Positions 8,746-17,032 of a DNA stretch of 64,000 bases are shown here, in pieces; the first letter of the stretch is position 1, and each line of letters begins with the position of its first letter. Position numbers and translations under genes: made by a program. This stretch comes from Bacteroidota bacterium (GTDB lineage: Bacteria; Bacteroidota; Bacteroidia; Chitinophagales; Chitinophagaceae). The notes under the pieces are model-generated. The model was not told the DNA's origin, made no database searches, and saw only the letters and a list, made by a program, of their open reading frames with translations. The stretch lies in NCBI GenBank assembly GCA_947452905.1, contig CANGEP010000003.1:202861-266860 (forward strand), written 5' to 3'.

Positions 8746-9465
8746 TTATGAGGCTTTGATAGATTTTGCGCTTAGTTTATTTTTTTTAGCAAAGGGTAAG
8801 TAAAATATCCAAAAATGTAAAAGCGCCACTGCTTCTAAAACCAAAATATAATAAGGCCAATCTCCTATTACAAAAGGATTATCTACTTCGGGCTTATGTG
8901 ATAAGTACATGTAATTAGCGCCTACCATGTAATTAATTATACTTACAAAAACTACTACAAGTTGCGTATAACCTAATACATATAGCCATGATTTGGGTCG
9001 TGGGGTAAAATTATAATGCACCACCAAATACGCAACAACCAAAAGTAGACCTCCATGATTAATAAAATAACCATAAAAATTATAACCCTCCATGCCTACA
9101 GTAAATTCAGGTGTTAATAAGGAGTGTATCCCTCCTGCTAATCCCCAATAATAAATTAGTTCGGCCATCCATTGCTTATAATTAAATAGTACAATAATGC
9201 ATAGTATATTGGTAATACTACATAAATGAACAGGAAGGCTTTGTTGCAGGTTCCAATAACCATGACTATAATTATACCAGTTTTCGCCCAAAGTGTTTAA
9301 AATTAAAACAAGCGCAATAAAAATATCGTAGTTACGATGCTTTAATTGTTTCCAGTGTAAGGGAAGGCGAACTATAAGTACAATAATAAATACAACTACT
9401 ATTATACACTCCCACCAAAAAGAAGAAAAAGGAGTAATAAAAGCAGGAGGATGAAATTGACCCAT
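8746..9465 (-). CDS. YwaF-like (TIGR02206) integral membrane protein
   Basis: A 239-residue inner-membrane protein with about seven hydrophobic helices. The central LPVHLCSI motif, the repeated short loops and the overall length match the TIGR02206/YwaF family, whose function is unknown to me. It is the last gene of a likely leftward run: ATP-grasp, ATP-grasp-SET, DUF1080 and this gene, with a 9-base gap to DUF1080. The C-terminal tail is basic (KKNKLSAKSIK), fitting a cytoplasmic end. Confidence 0.8.
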   Translation of the reverse strand: MGQFHPPAFITPFSSFWWECIIVVVFIIVLIVRLPLHWKQLKHRNYDIFIALVLILNTLGENWYNYSHGYWNLQQSLPVHLCSITNILCIIVLFNYKQWMAELIYYWGLAGGIHSLLTPEFTVGMEGYNFYGYFINHGGLLLVVAYLVVHYNFTPRPKSWLYVLGYTQLVVVFVSIINYMVGANYMYLSHKPEVDNPFVIGDWPYYILVLEAVALLHFWIFYLPFAKKNKLSAKSIKAS

Positions 9466-9474
9466 AGCTAATTT

Positions 9475-10251
9475 TTAAAGTGGACGAATCCAAATATTAC
9501 GGTAGCTTATAGGATTACCATCATCTCCATGATCTTGGAAAAATAAGGGTAAAGTAGCTGGATGTTTTTTATACACTGGTTTAGTGACCCAGTCGGTGGG
9601 TCCTAATAATTTTACATTGTTTTGTACTAAAACGCCATTATGTAATAAAGTAACAGTGGCTGGGCTAGTAAGGCTTCCGTCTTCTTTAAATAGGGGTGCT
9701 TTAAAAATAATATCATAAGCTTGCCAATTTCCTGGTTCTCTACTTGCATTCACTAATGGAATATGTTGTTTATAAACAGCCGCTGCTTGACCATTTGAGT
9801 AAGTGGGATTTTTATAAGAGTCTAACACTTGTATTTCATACAAACCCATTAAATATACTCCACTATTACCTCTGGATTGTCCGGCTCCTTTAACATTAGC
9901 AGGGGTTCTAAATTCAACATGTAATTGGCAGTCGCCAAAAGATTGATTAGTGATTAAATCACCTGCTCCTTTAACATCTGTTAAGGCGCCATCAGGATCA
10001 ATTTTCCAACCAATTTTTTTACCATCTCTTCCATGAAATGCCGAAAAATCTTTTCCATTATATAAAATAATCGCATCAGAAGGGGCATCATTAATAAAAT
10101 TACCTGCCACTACTTCTGGTACATTGGTCCAAACCTCTAATTTGGCAGCTTCGGCGGCAATGCTATCTTGATATGATTTATATTTTGCTTGTGCATGGCT
10201 ACTTGTAGCAATACTAATACAAGCCAATAATAGGGCTAATGTTTTTTTCAT
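9475..10251 (-). CDS. DUF1080 (3-keto-disaccharide hydrolase-like) secreted protein
   Basis: A 258-residue exported protein with a signal peptide ending in SHAQ (about residue 20). The DUF1080 concanavalin-like fold is seen in LYNGKDFSAFHGRDGKKIGWKIDPDGALTD, QLHVEFRTP, RGNSGVYLMGLYEIQVLDSY and FFQDHGDDGNPISYRNIWIRPL. Members have been linked to hydrolysis of 3-keto glycosides and often occur beside TIM-barrel sugar isomerases; three such isomerases are in this window but none is adjacent. It is 31 bases downstream of the ATP-grasp-SET gene on the same strand. Confidence 0.9.
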   Translation of the reverse strand: MKKTLALLLACISIATSSHAQAKYKSYQDSIAAEAAKLEVWTNVPEVVAGNFINDAPSDAIILYNGKDFSAFHGRDGKKIGWKIDPDGALTDVKGAGDLITNQSFGDCQLHVEFRTPANVKGAGQSRGNSGVYLMGLYEIQVLDSYKNPTYSNGQAAAVYKQHIPLVNASREPGNWQAYDIIFKAPLFKEDGSLTSPATVTLLHNGVLVQNNVKLLGPTDWVTKPVYKKHPATLPLFFQDHGDDGNPISYRNIWIRPL

Positions 10252-10282
10252 AATGGCGTTATTAATTTCTAAATTAAGAAAA

Positions 10283-11719
10283 TTATTTCGAATTTCCTTT
10301 GATTAAGCCTCTGCATTTTGGAGAACCACATGAACAGGTAAAGGGTTCCATGGTATGATCTAAAAAACTAGCATAGTCAAGTGTAAGTTCTTCCCCTTTT
10401 TTAATTTCTCTGTTGGTAAATACGTTTAAACCCACATATTCGCAGTTGGCATCACAATGATGATTTTGTGGCGACCATTCTTCGGGCTCCAAAGCCCATA
10501 ATATATATACCTCATTCCCTATGGGATAGGCGTATCTTCTAAAATTTAATTTTTCTCTTTCATCCCAATTTTCATCCACATATTTTTTGGTAACAATACG
10601 TTGTGCTTTTTCTTCTCCTTTAAAAAGTAAGGTTCCCTTAGGTAAATCAAATTTAGCATACATGCCGTAACCCGATATGGCATTGCCTTTAATAATATGT
10701 TTTTTTTGTTTACGCTGATATCTAGCTAAACCTTCAATAATAATATGTTGTAAAAATCCGCTCTTACCAATAACATCATGTAATAAAATATAATCGGCCG
10801 ATCCTTCATACCCTTCTGCATAAAAAACAGAACAAGTAAAATTAATTTCTAAAAAAAAGAGTTCTCCTTTTTCATTCATTCTAAAATCCATTCTTGCATA
10901 CCCCACGCCATTAAACGACATAAATATTTGTGCTGCCAAGTCTTTCAATTTTGAAGCAAGCACTGGGTCGGAAACTGGAATATTGGCATTCGGATGTAAC
11001 TCTGAAGTTTTTAAAGCATAGGTTTTAAAAGAAAAGCCTTCGGGGAAAATATATTCAACCGGCGTAAAACTGGTACAAGTTTTACCATCCTCATTGGCAA
11101 CAACTAATACTGTAAACTCTCGTCCATCAATATACTGTTCTACTAAGGCCGATCCAAATTCATCTACAATAGCCGTTACTTTATTTTTTAGGTCCGTTTC
11201 ATTATTTACTCTACTGGCATCGTCCACCCCTAAGCTATCACCCGCTTTGGCCGGTTTTACAAAAAGTGGGAATGTTAAATTGCCAGGCAAATCTTCTATT
11301 TCATCATTATTTTCAACTAAAATATGAGGAGGTGTAACTATAGATTCGCAAAAGGCCAAGTACTTCATAATGGTTTTTGGCGGATCATATAAATTTGCCG
11401 TGGGTCCTGTATAGGGTAGTTCTAATAATTCTAAGCTAGTGATTACATCTATCGAAGGTACTTTCCATTCTAGGTATCCTTCACATAAGTTAATATATAA
11501 GTCAAAGCCTTTATCCTTTAATTCTTTTAATTGTTGATAGGTGGTAAGTTTATTTAAAAACACATGCTCAAACTGTACTTCAGGTAGTAGACTACTTAAA
11601 TTTCTTTTAGGATCATAATGTTGATAATCGACCCCAGAGGTAGAATAGTCGGGCTGTAATACACAAATTTTTAAATTTGAAAAACTAGCTGGCTGATGTA
11701 ATTGGGGTAGTGGGCGCAT
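10283..11719 (-). CDS. ATP-grasp ligase fused to a SET/post-SET methyltransferase domain
   Basis: A 478-residue cytosolic fusion. Residues about 15-335 form a D-Ala-D-Ala-ligase-like ATP-grasp enzyme: FVKPAKAGDSLGV (154-166) is the nucleotide-binding loop, LVEQYIDGREFTVLV (192-206) the next strand, and FLEINFTC (289-296) the metal site. Residues about 341-475 form a SET domain: GYGMYA (350-355) for AdoMet, NHHCDANC (419-426), GEELTLDYA (442-450) with the catalytic-type Tyr, and a post-SET CSCGSPKCRG (462-471) as Zn ligands. It starts 5 bases after the companion ATP-grasp gene. A ligase coupled to lysine-type methylation is inferred; the substrate is unknown. Cys296 replaces the usual Pro of the ligase EIN..PG motif. 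Confidence 0.87.
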   Translation of the reverse strand: MRPLPQLHQPASFSNLKICVLQPDYSTSGVDYQHYDPKRNLSSLLPEVQFEHVFLNKLTTYQQLKELKDKGFDLYINLCEGYLEWKVPSIDVITSLELLELPYTGPTANLYDPPKTIMKYLAFCESIVTPPHILVENNDEIEDLPGNLTFPLFVKPAKAGDSLGVDDASRVNNETDLKNKVTAIVDEFGSALVEQYIDGREFTVLVVANEDGKTCTSFTPVEYIFPEGFSFKTYALKTSELHPNANIPVSDPVLASKLKDLAAQIFMSFNGVGYARMDFRMNEKGELFFLEINFTCSVFYAEGYEGSADYILLHDVIGKSGFLQHIIIEGLARYQRKQKKHIIKGNAISGYGMYAKFDLPKGTLLFKGEEKAQRIVTKKYVDENWDEREKLNFRRYAYPIGNEVYILWALEPEEWSPQNHHCDANCEYVGLNVFTNREIKKGEELTLDYASFLDHTMEPFTCSCGSPKCRGLIKGNSK

Positions 11720-11724
11720 GATGA

Positions 11725-12843
11725 TTAGTTTTTTCTTCTGGCAAATGCGTCATTAATAATATGTACAATTAATTCCGAAAAACTTTGATTAGCAAATTTT
11801 AATATAGCGCCAATGGAAGTAAAATCCTCATCTTCACTAATACCACATTGTGCATTTACTTCTAATACATGTGCTTTGCCTGTATGTTTATCTACTCTTA
11901 CGTCAACTCTTGTATAACCTGTTCCTCCTACCGCTACATAGGCATCCCAACATACTTTTTGAATATTCATATTAATGCTATCTGCACTTTGTTGGTATTG
12001 ATAAAAATTTTCATTTTCGGGCATTGCTGTTTCTTCCTCATAAATTTCCCATAATCGATCAAAGGATAAAAACTTTTCATTCTCAGGGAGAGACTGATGA
12101 AAAACTCTTTCAACGGGCGGATAAATTTTTGCATACTCTGGTTGTGTATGCGTTCCTACAATCATAACCGTATATTCGGGGCCTTGTATAAATGATTCTG
12201 CTAAAATGCCATCTGTAGCTAAGTTCCAGCCCCTATAGCCCTCAAACATTTTTTGTAATTGTATTGTTAACTCTTCGGTATTGCTTACTACATTTTTAAT
12301 ACCAACACCTAAACTTCCTCCCGATACAGCAGGTTTTACAATTAAAGGACTTCCTAATTTTTCAACAATTTCTTTTACTTCTACTTTAGGATCTTGAATG
12401 CCAATCCAATTCGGTGTTACAATTCCAGCTTCGTCAAAAGCTTTTTTCATTGGAATTTTTGATGTAGTGATTTCGTAAAAAAAATCGTTCGCTCCAGTAT
12501 ACACTAAATTTTTTCGATCTAACCATTTGATGACCGATAATCCAGGTGCTCCATTTATTTCGTCTCCATCACATAAATTTAAAACTACTGGAAAATAAAA
12601 ACCTTGTTCTCTTTCGTGTGCAATTTCTTGAATAATCATTTTATAATTCTCCATGGTAACAGGCTGCCATTTCCAGGGTAAATCTAATTCCGAAAACACC
12701 TTTGTGTATTCTTCTATGCTTTGGCTAAAATCATAGTAATAAGCCAAATTAGGATCGGGATTTTCTAAGGCTGGGGCTAGTACCCAAACTTTTAAATGTC
12801 CAACAGGAACAAAAGGATAAAATAAATTACGAATCAATGCCAA
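11725..12843 (-). CDS. D-Ala-D-Ala-ligase-like ATP-grasp enzyme
   Basis: A 372-residue ATP-grasp ligase that would join a carboxylate to an amine using ATP. The nucleotide loop LIVKPAVSGGSLGVGI (167-182), AESFIQGPEYTVMIV (215-229), YTRVDVRVD (310-318) and LEVNAQCG (327-334) are in the right order. Metal-site Glu and Asn are kept, but Cys333 stands where Ddl enzymes have Pro. It differs from a housekeeping Ddl by its N-terminal domain and its pairing with the ATP-grasp-SET gene 5 bases downstream. Start: a TTG at 12843 is the longest option; an in-frame stop lies two codons upstream and no ATG is near, so a non-ATG start (or the TTG at 12837) is required. Confidence 0.85.
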   Translation of the reverse strand: MALIRNLFYPFVPVGHLKVWVLAPALENPDPNLAYYYDFSQSIEEYTKVFSELDLPWKWQPVTMENYKMIIQEIAHEREQGFYFPVVLNLCDGDEINGAPGLSVIKWLDRKNLVYTGANDFFYEITTSKIPMKKAFDEAGIVTPNWIGIQDPKVEVKEIVEKLGSPLIVKPAVSGGSLGVGIKNVVSNTEELTIQLQKMFEGYRGWNLATDGILAESFIQGPEYTVMIVGTHTQPEYAKIYPPVERVFHQSLPENEKFLSFDRLWEIYEEETAMPENENFYQYQQSADSINMNIQKVCWDAYVAVGGTGYTRVDVRVDKHTGKAHVLEVNAQCGISEDEDFTSIGAILKFANQSFSELIVHIINDAFARRKN

Positions 12844-12953
12844 CGCTTAAATGAGTGGGTTTAAAATGATTGATTGAAGTTATTAAATATATACAACTAG
12901 CAAATTATTAAGCCTTTTATTTAGTCACTTTTCCTGTTTATAAAGTCTAATAA

Positions 12954-12978
12954 CTATGAACCATTGTTCGTTTCATAG
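12954..12978. promoter_or_regulatory. Inverted repeat in divergent promoter
   Basis: Perfect 7-bp arms CTATGAA and TTCATAG separated by 11 bases lie between the divergent ATP-grasp gene (start 12843) and LuxR-type gene (start 13098). Position and size would suit a dimeric regulator site, perhaps autoregulation. No binding consensus is recognised. Confidence 0.35.
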
Positions 12979-13019
12979 GGTTGGTTATCGTAGGGCCAAT
13001 TGGCATATTTAATTGCACC

Positions 13020-13086
13020 TTTAGTAATTCAATACGAGCTATTGAGATGATAACGGCTACCCTTTAGTTGTTTTGAATTACCTAAA
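13020..13086 (+). promoter_or_regulatory. Long leader hairpin upstream of the LuxR-type gene
   Basis: TTTAGTAATTCAA pairs with TTGAATTACCTAAA, a 13-bp stem with one bulged base enclosing about 40 bases, ending 11 bases before the ATG at 13098. In RNA it would hold the ribosome landing region next to a closed stem, so translational control or transcript stabilisation is possible. As DNA it could be an operator with widely spaced half-sites. I cannot tell which. Confidence 0.4.
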
Positions 13087-13097
13087 CCTTAATTATC

Positions 13098-13802
13098 ATG
13101 CAAAGCCAAGTAATTATATGTGATCAACAAACTATGTATGCCCTAGGAAGCCATAGTTTATTAAAAAACAACCCACAGTATCCTAAGCCATCGATAATCA
13201 ATCATATAGACGATTTGCCTATAGGTAGTGAGGTCGAATATTCGAGGGTTTTGGTCATTGATAGTGCCATGTTGGAGACTAATAAGCGTCAATCAATGGC
13301 TAAAATTATGGCACTTAAAGAAAAGATTCCTATTATGGTAGTATTAAATGAACAGGACGATTTTGTGTTGTATCAACTCATTGAAAATGGAATGTCGGTG
13401 ATTGTTTCAAGGGATGTTAGTAAACAAGAATGGCTAAAGGGGGTAGAAATGGCTAAAAACAATAAAGTATTTTTTAGTACTACCATTGCCAATAAAGTAT
13501 TTGCCTTGGTAAACAATATGAGTGAAATTCAATTAATTGAAAAAGTAGAGGATTTAAGTATTTACGATAAATATGTTCTTATTCGAATTTGTCAAGAAGC
13601 ATCCAGCAAAGAAATCGCTAAGGAACTTAAATATAGCAAAAGGACCATCGAAGGACATCGCACAAAACTCATGCAACTTTTTGAAGTAAAAAATGTAGCC
13701 GGGCTTGTTAAAGTAGCTTGTTTGTCTAAGTTATACAGACACTACCTTTCCAATCCTGGTTTATATGATATTACTTTATGTGCCAAAACATCGGCTTTGT
13801 AA
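13098..13802 (+). CDS. LuxR-family DNA-binding regulator with degenerate receiver domain
   Basis: A 234-residue cytosolic regulator. Residues about 1-130 look like a receiver: IICDQQ (Asp9) and VLVIDSAM (Asp55 at the usual phosphoacceptor position), but the usual Thr region reads VVLNEQDD and the conserved Lys is Arg in VSRDVS, so phosphorylation is uncertain. Residues about 155-220 are a LuxR/FixJ helix-turn-helix (SKEIAKELKYSKRTIEGHRTKL). No histidine kinase is adjacent. It is divergent from the ATP-grasp operon, which it may control (inference). Its last 61 bases overlap the 3' end of the convergent acylase gene. Confidence 0.85.
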   Translation: MQSQVIICDQQTMYALGSHSLLKNNPQYPKPSIINHIDDLPIGSEVEYSRVLVIDSAMLETNKRQSMAKIMALKEKIPIMVVLNEQDDFVLYQLIENGMSVIVSRDVSKQEWLKGVEMAKNNKVFFSTTIANKVFALVNNMSEIQLIEKVEDLSIYDKYVLIRICQEASSKEIAKELKYSKRTIEGHRTKLMQLFEVKNVAGLVKVACLSKLYRHYLSNPGLYDITLCAKTSAL

Positions 13803-15985
13803 AAATGAATAGTTTTAAAATTACCCTCTATATACATTTGTGCTTGATCGGTAAAATGAGTATTGTTATCAAAACGACTTTGCCCACCCGTAATAATTGT
13901 TTTAGCTTCTAGCTTTTTACCAAAGCTTACAGCAGCAACAAAACTATTTCCAGAAAAGCCATATCTTTTTTGAGTACTGCCTTTTGCCGTTGTTATGGAC
14001 CTGCTTTCAAACGCAGGTAATTGCCCCCATCTACTAGAAGTTTGTGCCACCGAAATACTTGGCTCCATGTCATTAAAAATTGCTCCAGGGTTAACTCTTT
14101 GGTATTTATTTATGCTGCCCCATTTAATTTCCCATGATCCATACTTATTCATTAAAACAGTAATAGCATTATCCAAGCTTTTTAGTTTTAGCTCATTGGA
14201 TAACAAGTTCATGCGCTCATATTTTTTTACCAATTCAGTGCCCTCTTCTTCGGTACTAGGAGGAGCTATGTTTTTAGCGAGATCAGTGGCCCATTCAATA
14301 GCCAATGTTTGAGCTACTGAATTAGTATCGGCTTCATGATTCCAGTTTTCAAAATAGTTAATTGCTTTTTCCTGTTGTGAAGTAAGTTGCATTTTTTTTG
14401 CAGCTACCACAAATGGATTTAGTAATATATCAAATGCGGTTAAATGTTTATTATATCCTAATGCAATTAAATCGTCTAAACTAATTTTATCAACACCAGC
14501 TAATAACCTTACTGCATTTATACCTCTTGGATTTTCTCCATCAGGTGCCATATAAGCTGGGTATTGATTGGCTTTGGGACTAGCACTACCAGCTACAGTA
14601 AAAGGAGTAGCATTACAATTTTGTAACCAACCATTGATGGGGTTTATACTTTGAACTATTTCGTTTAGCGCATGAATACCCTTCCAGTCGGTTGCTTTAA
14701 TGGTACCATCTACAGGTCTAGAATAATCGTAATTAGCATTGTTACGCTTTGGCATAAAATTACCATGCCAATAAGCAATATTGCCCTCGGCATCTGCATA
14801 CACAGTGTTATTGCTATTATTGGCTAATAAGGATAAGGCTTTATTATAATCTGCAAAACTTTTGGCTTTTGTTCTGTTCCAACATTCTAGTAAAGCATTT
14901 AAGGAGCGATTATTTTCATGCAAGCTTAACCATTGTCCATCTCTTGCACCCATAACTGGTCCATGATGGGTTTTATAAGTTGTAAATGTGCTTGTTTTAA
15001 TAGCACCCTCTTCGATGTATTTAACATGAATTGTTCTGGTGGAAACGGGCAATAGTTTTTGTTCATATTCATACACAAATCCATTGCCTTGTTTATTTAT
15101 TTTTTCCAAATATACATCAGCTACATCGGCATAGCTACTGGTGTGCATCCATCCACAGTGTTCATTAAAACCTTGATAGATAAACATTTGACCCCAAGTA
15201 ACTGCCCCATATACATTTAAGCCTTCTTCACTTACCATATGCATTTCGGATCTAAAATAAAAAGGCACATGCGGATTAATGTATAATAAAGCATTTCCAT
15301 TTTTACTATGTTTGGGTGCAATAGCAAAACCATTAGAGCCTTTTAAGGTTTTTTCTTCCATATCAAATGGCGAAACAATTTCATTTTGATTCCAACTGGT
15401 TGATTGCTTAGCTCCTCCATAAAATGCTGCCACATCTGGTTCTTTAATGCCCCCTGTTCTAGTAGGAGAAACACTTCCATCGGTCCACATTAAATGATAC
15501 CAGGGTTTAAATTGGGTAATTACCTCGGGATGCACTTCGGGATGTTTGGCTAAATAATAGTTCAATCCATCGGCATGTGCAATTAATAATTTTTTGAACC
15601 ATTCGGGACTCCTTTCAAAATCTGTAATGGCCTCTACGCTGTCTTGTATTAATTGCATCATTAAATCGGCATAAATAACATCCTTCTTTTTTAAACTACT
15701 AATGTCATTTGATTTTAATTCTGCTAAACGCCCCAGCATCTCTAAATAATTTTTCTCTATCTGCGGAAAATTCTCTTCACATTGTGCATACATTAATCCA
15801 AAAACCGCATCCGCATCGGTTTTGCCATAAATATGTGGAACGCCCCATTCGTCTCTTATGATGGTAGTTTGTTGTACATGTTTTTCCCATCTTGCTTTTT
15901 CTGTGTTGGTTTGAGCATTCAAGGAAATACTTAAAAAAGATAAAGAAAAAATAAATAATAAGGCTAAGGCGCTTTTCATAAACAT
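13742..15985 (-). CDS. Penicillin acylase-family Ntn hydrolase, copy 2
   Basis: A 747-residue secreted Ntn hydrolase with a signal peptide ending in SLNAQ (about 25). The alpha chain shows TTIIRDEWGVPHIYG; the cleavage site is LKGSN with Ser217 as nucleophile; the beta chain includes NPHVPFYFRSEMHM, QGFNEHCGWMHT and HHGPVMG, fitting the larger aculeacin/cephalosporin-acylase-like branch more than copy 1 does. ATG at 15979, two codons in, is an equally good start. The 3' end runs 61 bases into the LuxR-type gene. Amide substrate unknown. Confidence 0.9.
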   Translation of the reverse strand: MFMKSALALLFIFSLSFLSISLNAQTNTEKARWEKHVQQTTIIRDEWGVPHIYGKTDADAVFGLMYAQCEENFPQIEKNYLEMLGRLAELKSNDISSLKKKDVIYADLMMQLIQDSVEAITDFERSPEWFKKLLIAHADGLNYYLAKHPEVHPEVITQFKPWYHLMWTDGSVSPTRTGGIKEPDVAAFYGGAKQSTSWNQNEIVSPFDMEEKTLKGSNGFAIAPKHSKNGNALLYINPHVPFYFRSEMHMVSEEGLNVYGAVTWGQMFIYQGFNEHCGWMHTSSYADVADVYLEKINKQGNGFVYEYEQKLLPVSTRTIHVKYIEEGAIKTSTFTTYKTHHGPVMGARDGQWLSLHENNRSLNALLECWNRTKAKSFADYNKALSLLANNSNNTVYADAEGNIAYWHGNFMPKRNNANYDYSRPVDGTIKATDWKGIHALNEIVQSINPINGWLQNCNATPFTVAGSASPKANQYPAYMAPDGENPRGINAVRLLAGVDKISLDDLIALGYNKHLTAFDILLNPFVVAAKKMQLTSQQEKAINYFENWNHEADTNSVAQTLAIEWATDLAKNIAPPSTEEEGTELVKKYERMNLLSNELKLKSLDNAITVLMNKYGSWEIKWGSINKYQRVNPGAIFNDMEPSISVAQTSSRWGQLPAFESRSITTAKGSTQKRYGFSGNSFVAAVSFGKKLEAKTIITGGQSRFDNNTHFTDQAQMYIEGNFKTIHFYKADVLAHKVISYKPGLER

Positions 15986-16018
15986 TGTTTTAGAGAGATC
16001 TTAAAGTTATGCAAAATA

Positions 16019-16052
16019 AAAAAGCACAATCTAAAAGATTGTGCTTTTTTAA
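16019..16052. terminator. Rho-independent terminator
   Basis: Perfect stem AAAGCACAATC / GATTGTGCTTT with a five-base loop, flanked by A and T runs. It lies just beyond the stop of the leftward TIM-barrel gene at 16069 and upstream of the acylase start, separating the two transcripts. Confidence 0.88.
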
Positions 16053-16068
16053 AACTTTGTAAAACTCA

Positions 16069-17001
16069 TTAAACAAGTCCCCAGGTTTTAATAATATCTA
16101 AATTTATTTTAGCTGCTTGTAAAGGTGTTTTATCTTGGTAAGACTCTTGCTCAATAATAAAGTGACGAGCACCGCCAACTTTTTTGGCCAGCAAGCAAAG
16201 CATTTTAGGATCTACCACACCATTACCCATGGTAGTGCTTTCATAGCCATCATTCATCTCGCCTTTGCCCGCCGATTTAATTTCATCTTTAACGTGTAAG
16301 GAAGGGAAACGGCCATGGTATTTATCTATCCACTCTTTAGCGCGTCCACCACTACCGTACATATTACCAAAATCTAATTGTTGAATCACTAAATTAGGAT
16401 CTGTATTCTTTATGATTAAATCATAAATAGGAGTGTCGTTTATTTTTTCAGTGAATTCAAAATCGTGGTTGTGATAGCCAAATAACATGCCTTGTTTTTT
16501 ACAGAGTTCACCCGATTTATTAAATACGTCTAGTTGTAACATTAAACCATCATAACTATGTCTTAATTTTTCATCCATCCAAGGGCTTATCACAAATTCT
16601 TGACCCAAAGTGGCAGCATCATCTACGGTATACTTCCATGCATCTGTAAAATCATTTTTGGCTTTATCCCAATGGGTCGCGTTCATTACTGTATGTCCAC
16701 TAGGCATTTTTAATCCTAGATCAGCTAATACCTTTTTAAACTCTGTGGCCGTATATCCATAAAATTTTCTGTTGGTATAGTTTGCATGTTCTACATACTC
16801 ATAACCCATTTCTGCTAAGGCCTTTAAGGTTTCAAGTGGTTTTTTAGACATGTCTCCTCTTACAGAATATAATTGTATACCTAATAAAGAAGGTTTTTTA
16901 GCGGGTGCTAAAGCAGCCGCGTTTATAACTTTAGGCAATAAACCAGCAGCCATCATGGCCATGGAACTGTTTTTTAAAAAGGATCTTCTTGAATTTTTCA
17001 T
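16069..17001 (-). CDS. Sugar phosphate isomerase/epimerase-like TIM barrel with Tat-like signal, copy 1
   Basis: A 310-residue xylose-isomerase-like TIM barrel (AP endonuclease 2 family). The N-terminus NSRRSFLKNS followed by a hydrophobic stretch is a Tat-type export signal. The barrel shows GIQLYSVRGDM, FGYHNHDFEF (metal His), QLDFGNMY, LHVKDE and a late FIIEQESY Glu. Relatives isomerise or epimerise keto-sugars or inositols. It lies between two terminator-bounded genes, 31 bases downstream of the propeller-amidohydrolase gene on the same strand. Paralogues are at 51143 and 53717. Confidence 0.87.
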   Translation of the reverse strand: MKNSRRSFLKNSSMAMMAAGLLPKVINAAALAPAKKPSLLGIQLYSVRGDMSKKPLETLKALAEMGYEYVEHANYTNRKFYGYTATEFKKVLADLGLKMPSGHTVMNATHWDKAKNDFTDAWKYTVDDAATLGQEFVISPWMDEKLRHSYDGLMLQLDVFNKSGELCKKQGMLFGYHNHDFEFTEKINDTPIYDLIIKNTDPNLVIQQLDFGNMYGSGGRAKEWIDKYHGRFPSLHVKDEIKSAGKGEMNDGYESTTMGNGVVDPKMLCLLAKKVGGARHFIIEQESYQDKTPLQAAKINLDIIKTWGLV

Positions 17002-17032
17002 AGCAATTCGTTTTAGTAGTTAAACTTACAAT

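Noticed and set aside
13098..13802. Fully functional two-component response regulator
   Set aside because: Receiver-like positions are only partly conserved (Arg for the switch Lys, altered Thr region) and no kinase gene is adjacent, so I kept the weaker call.
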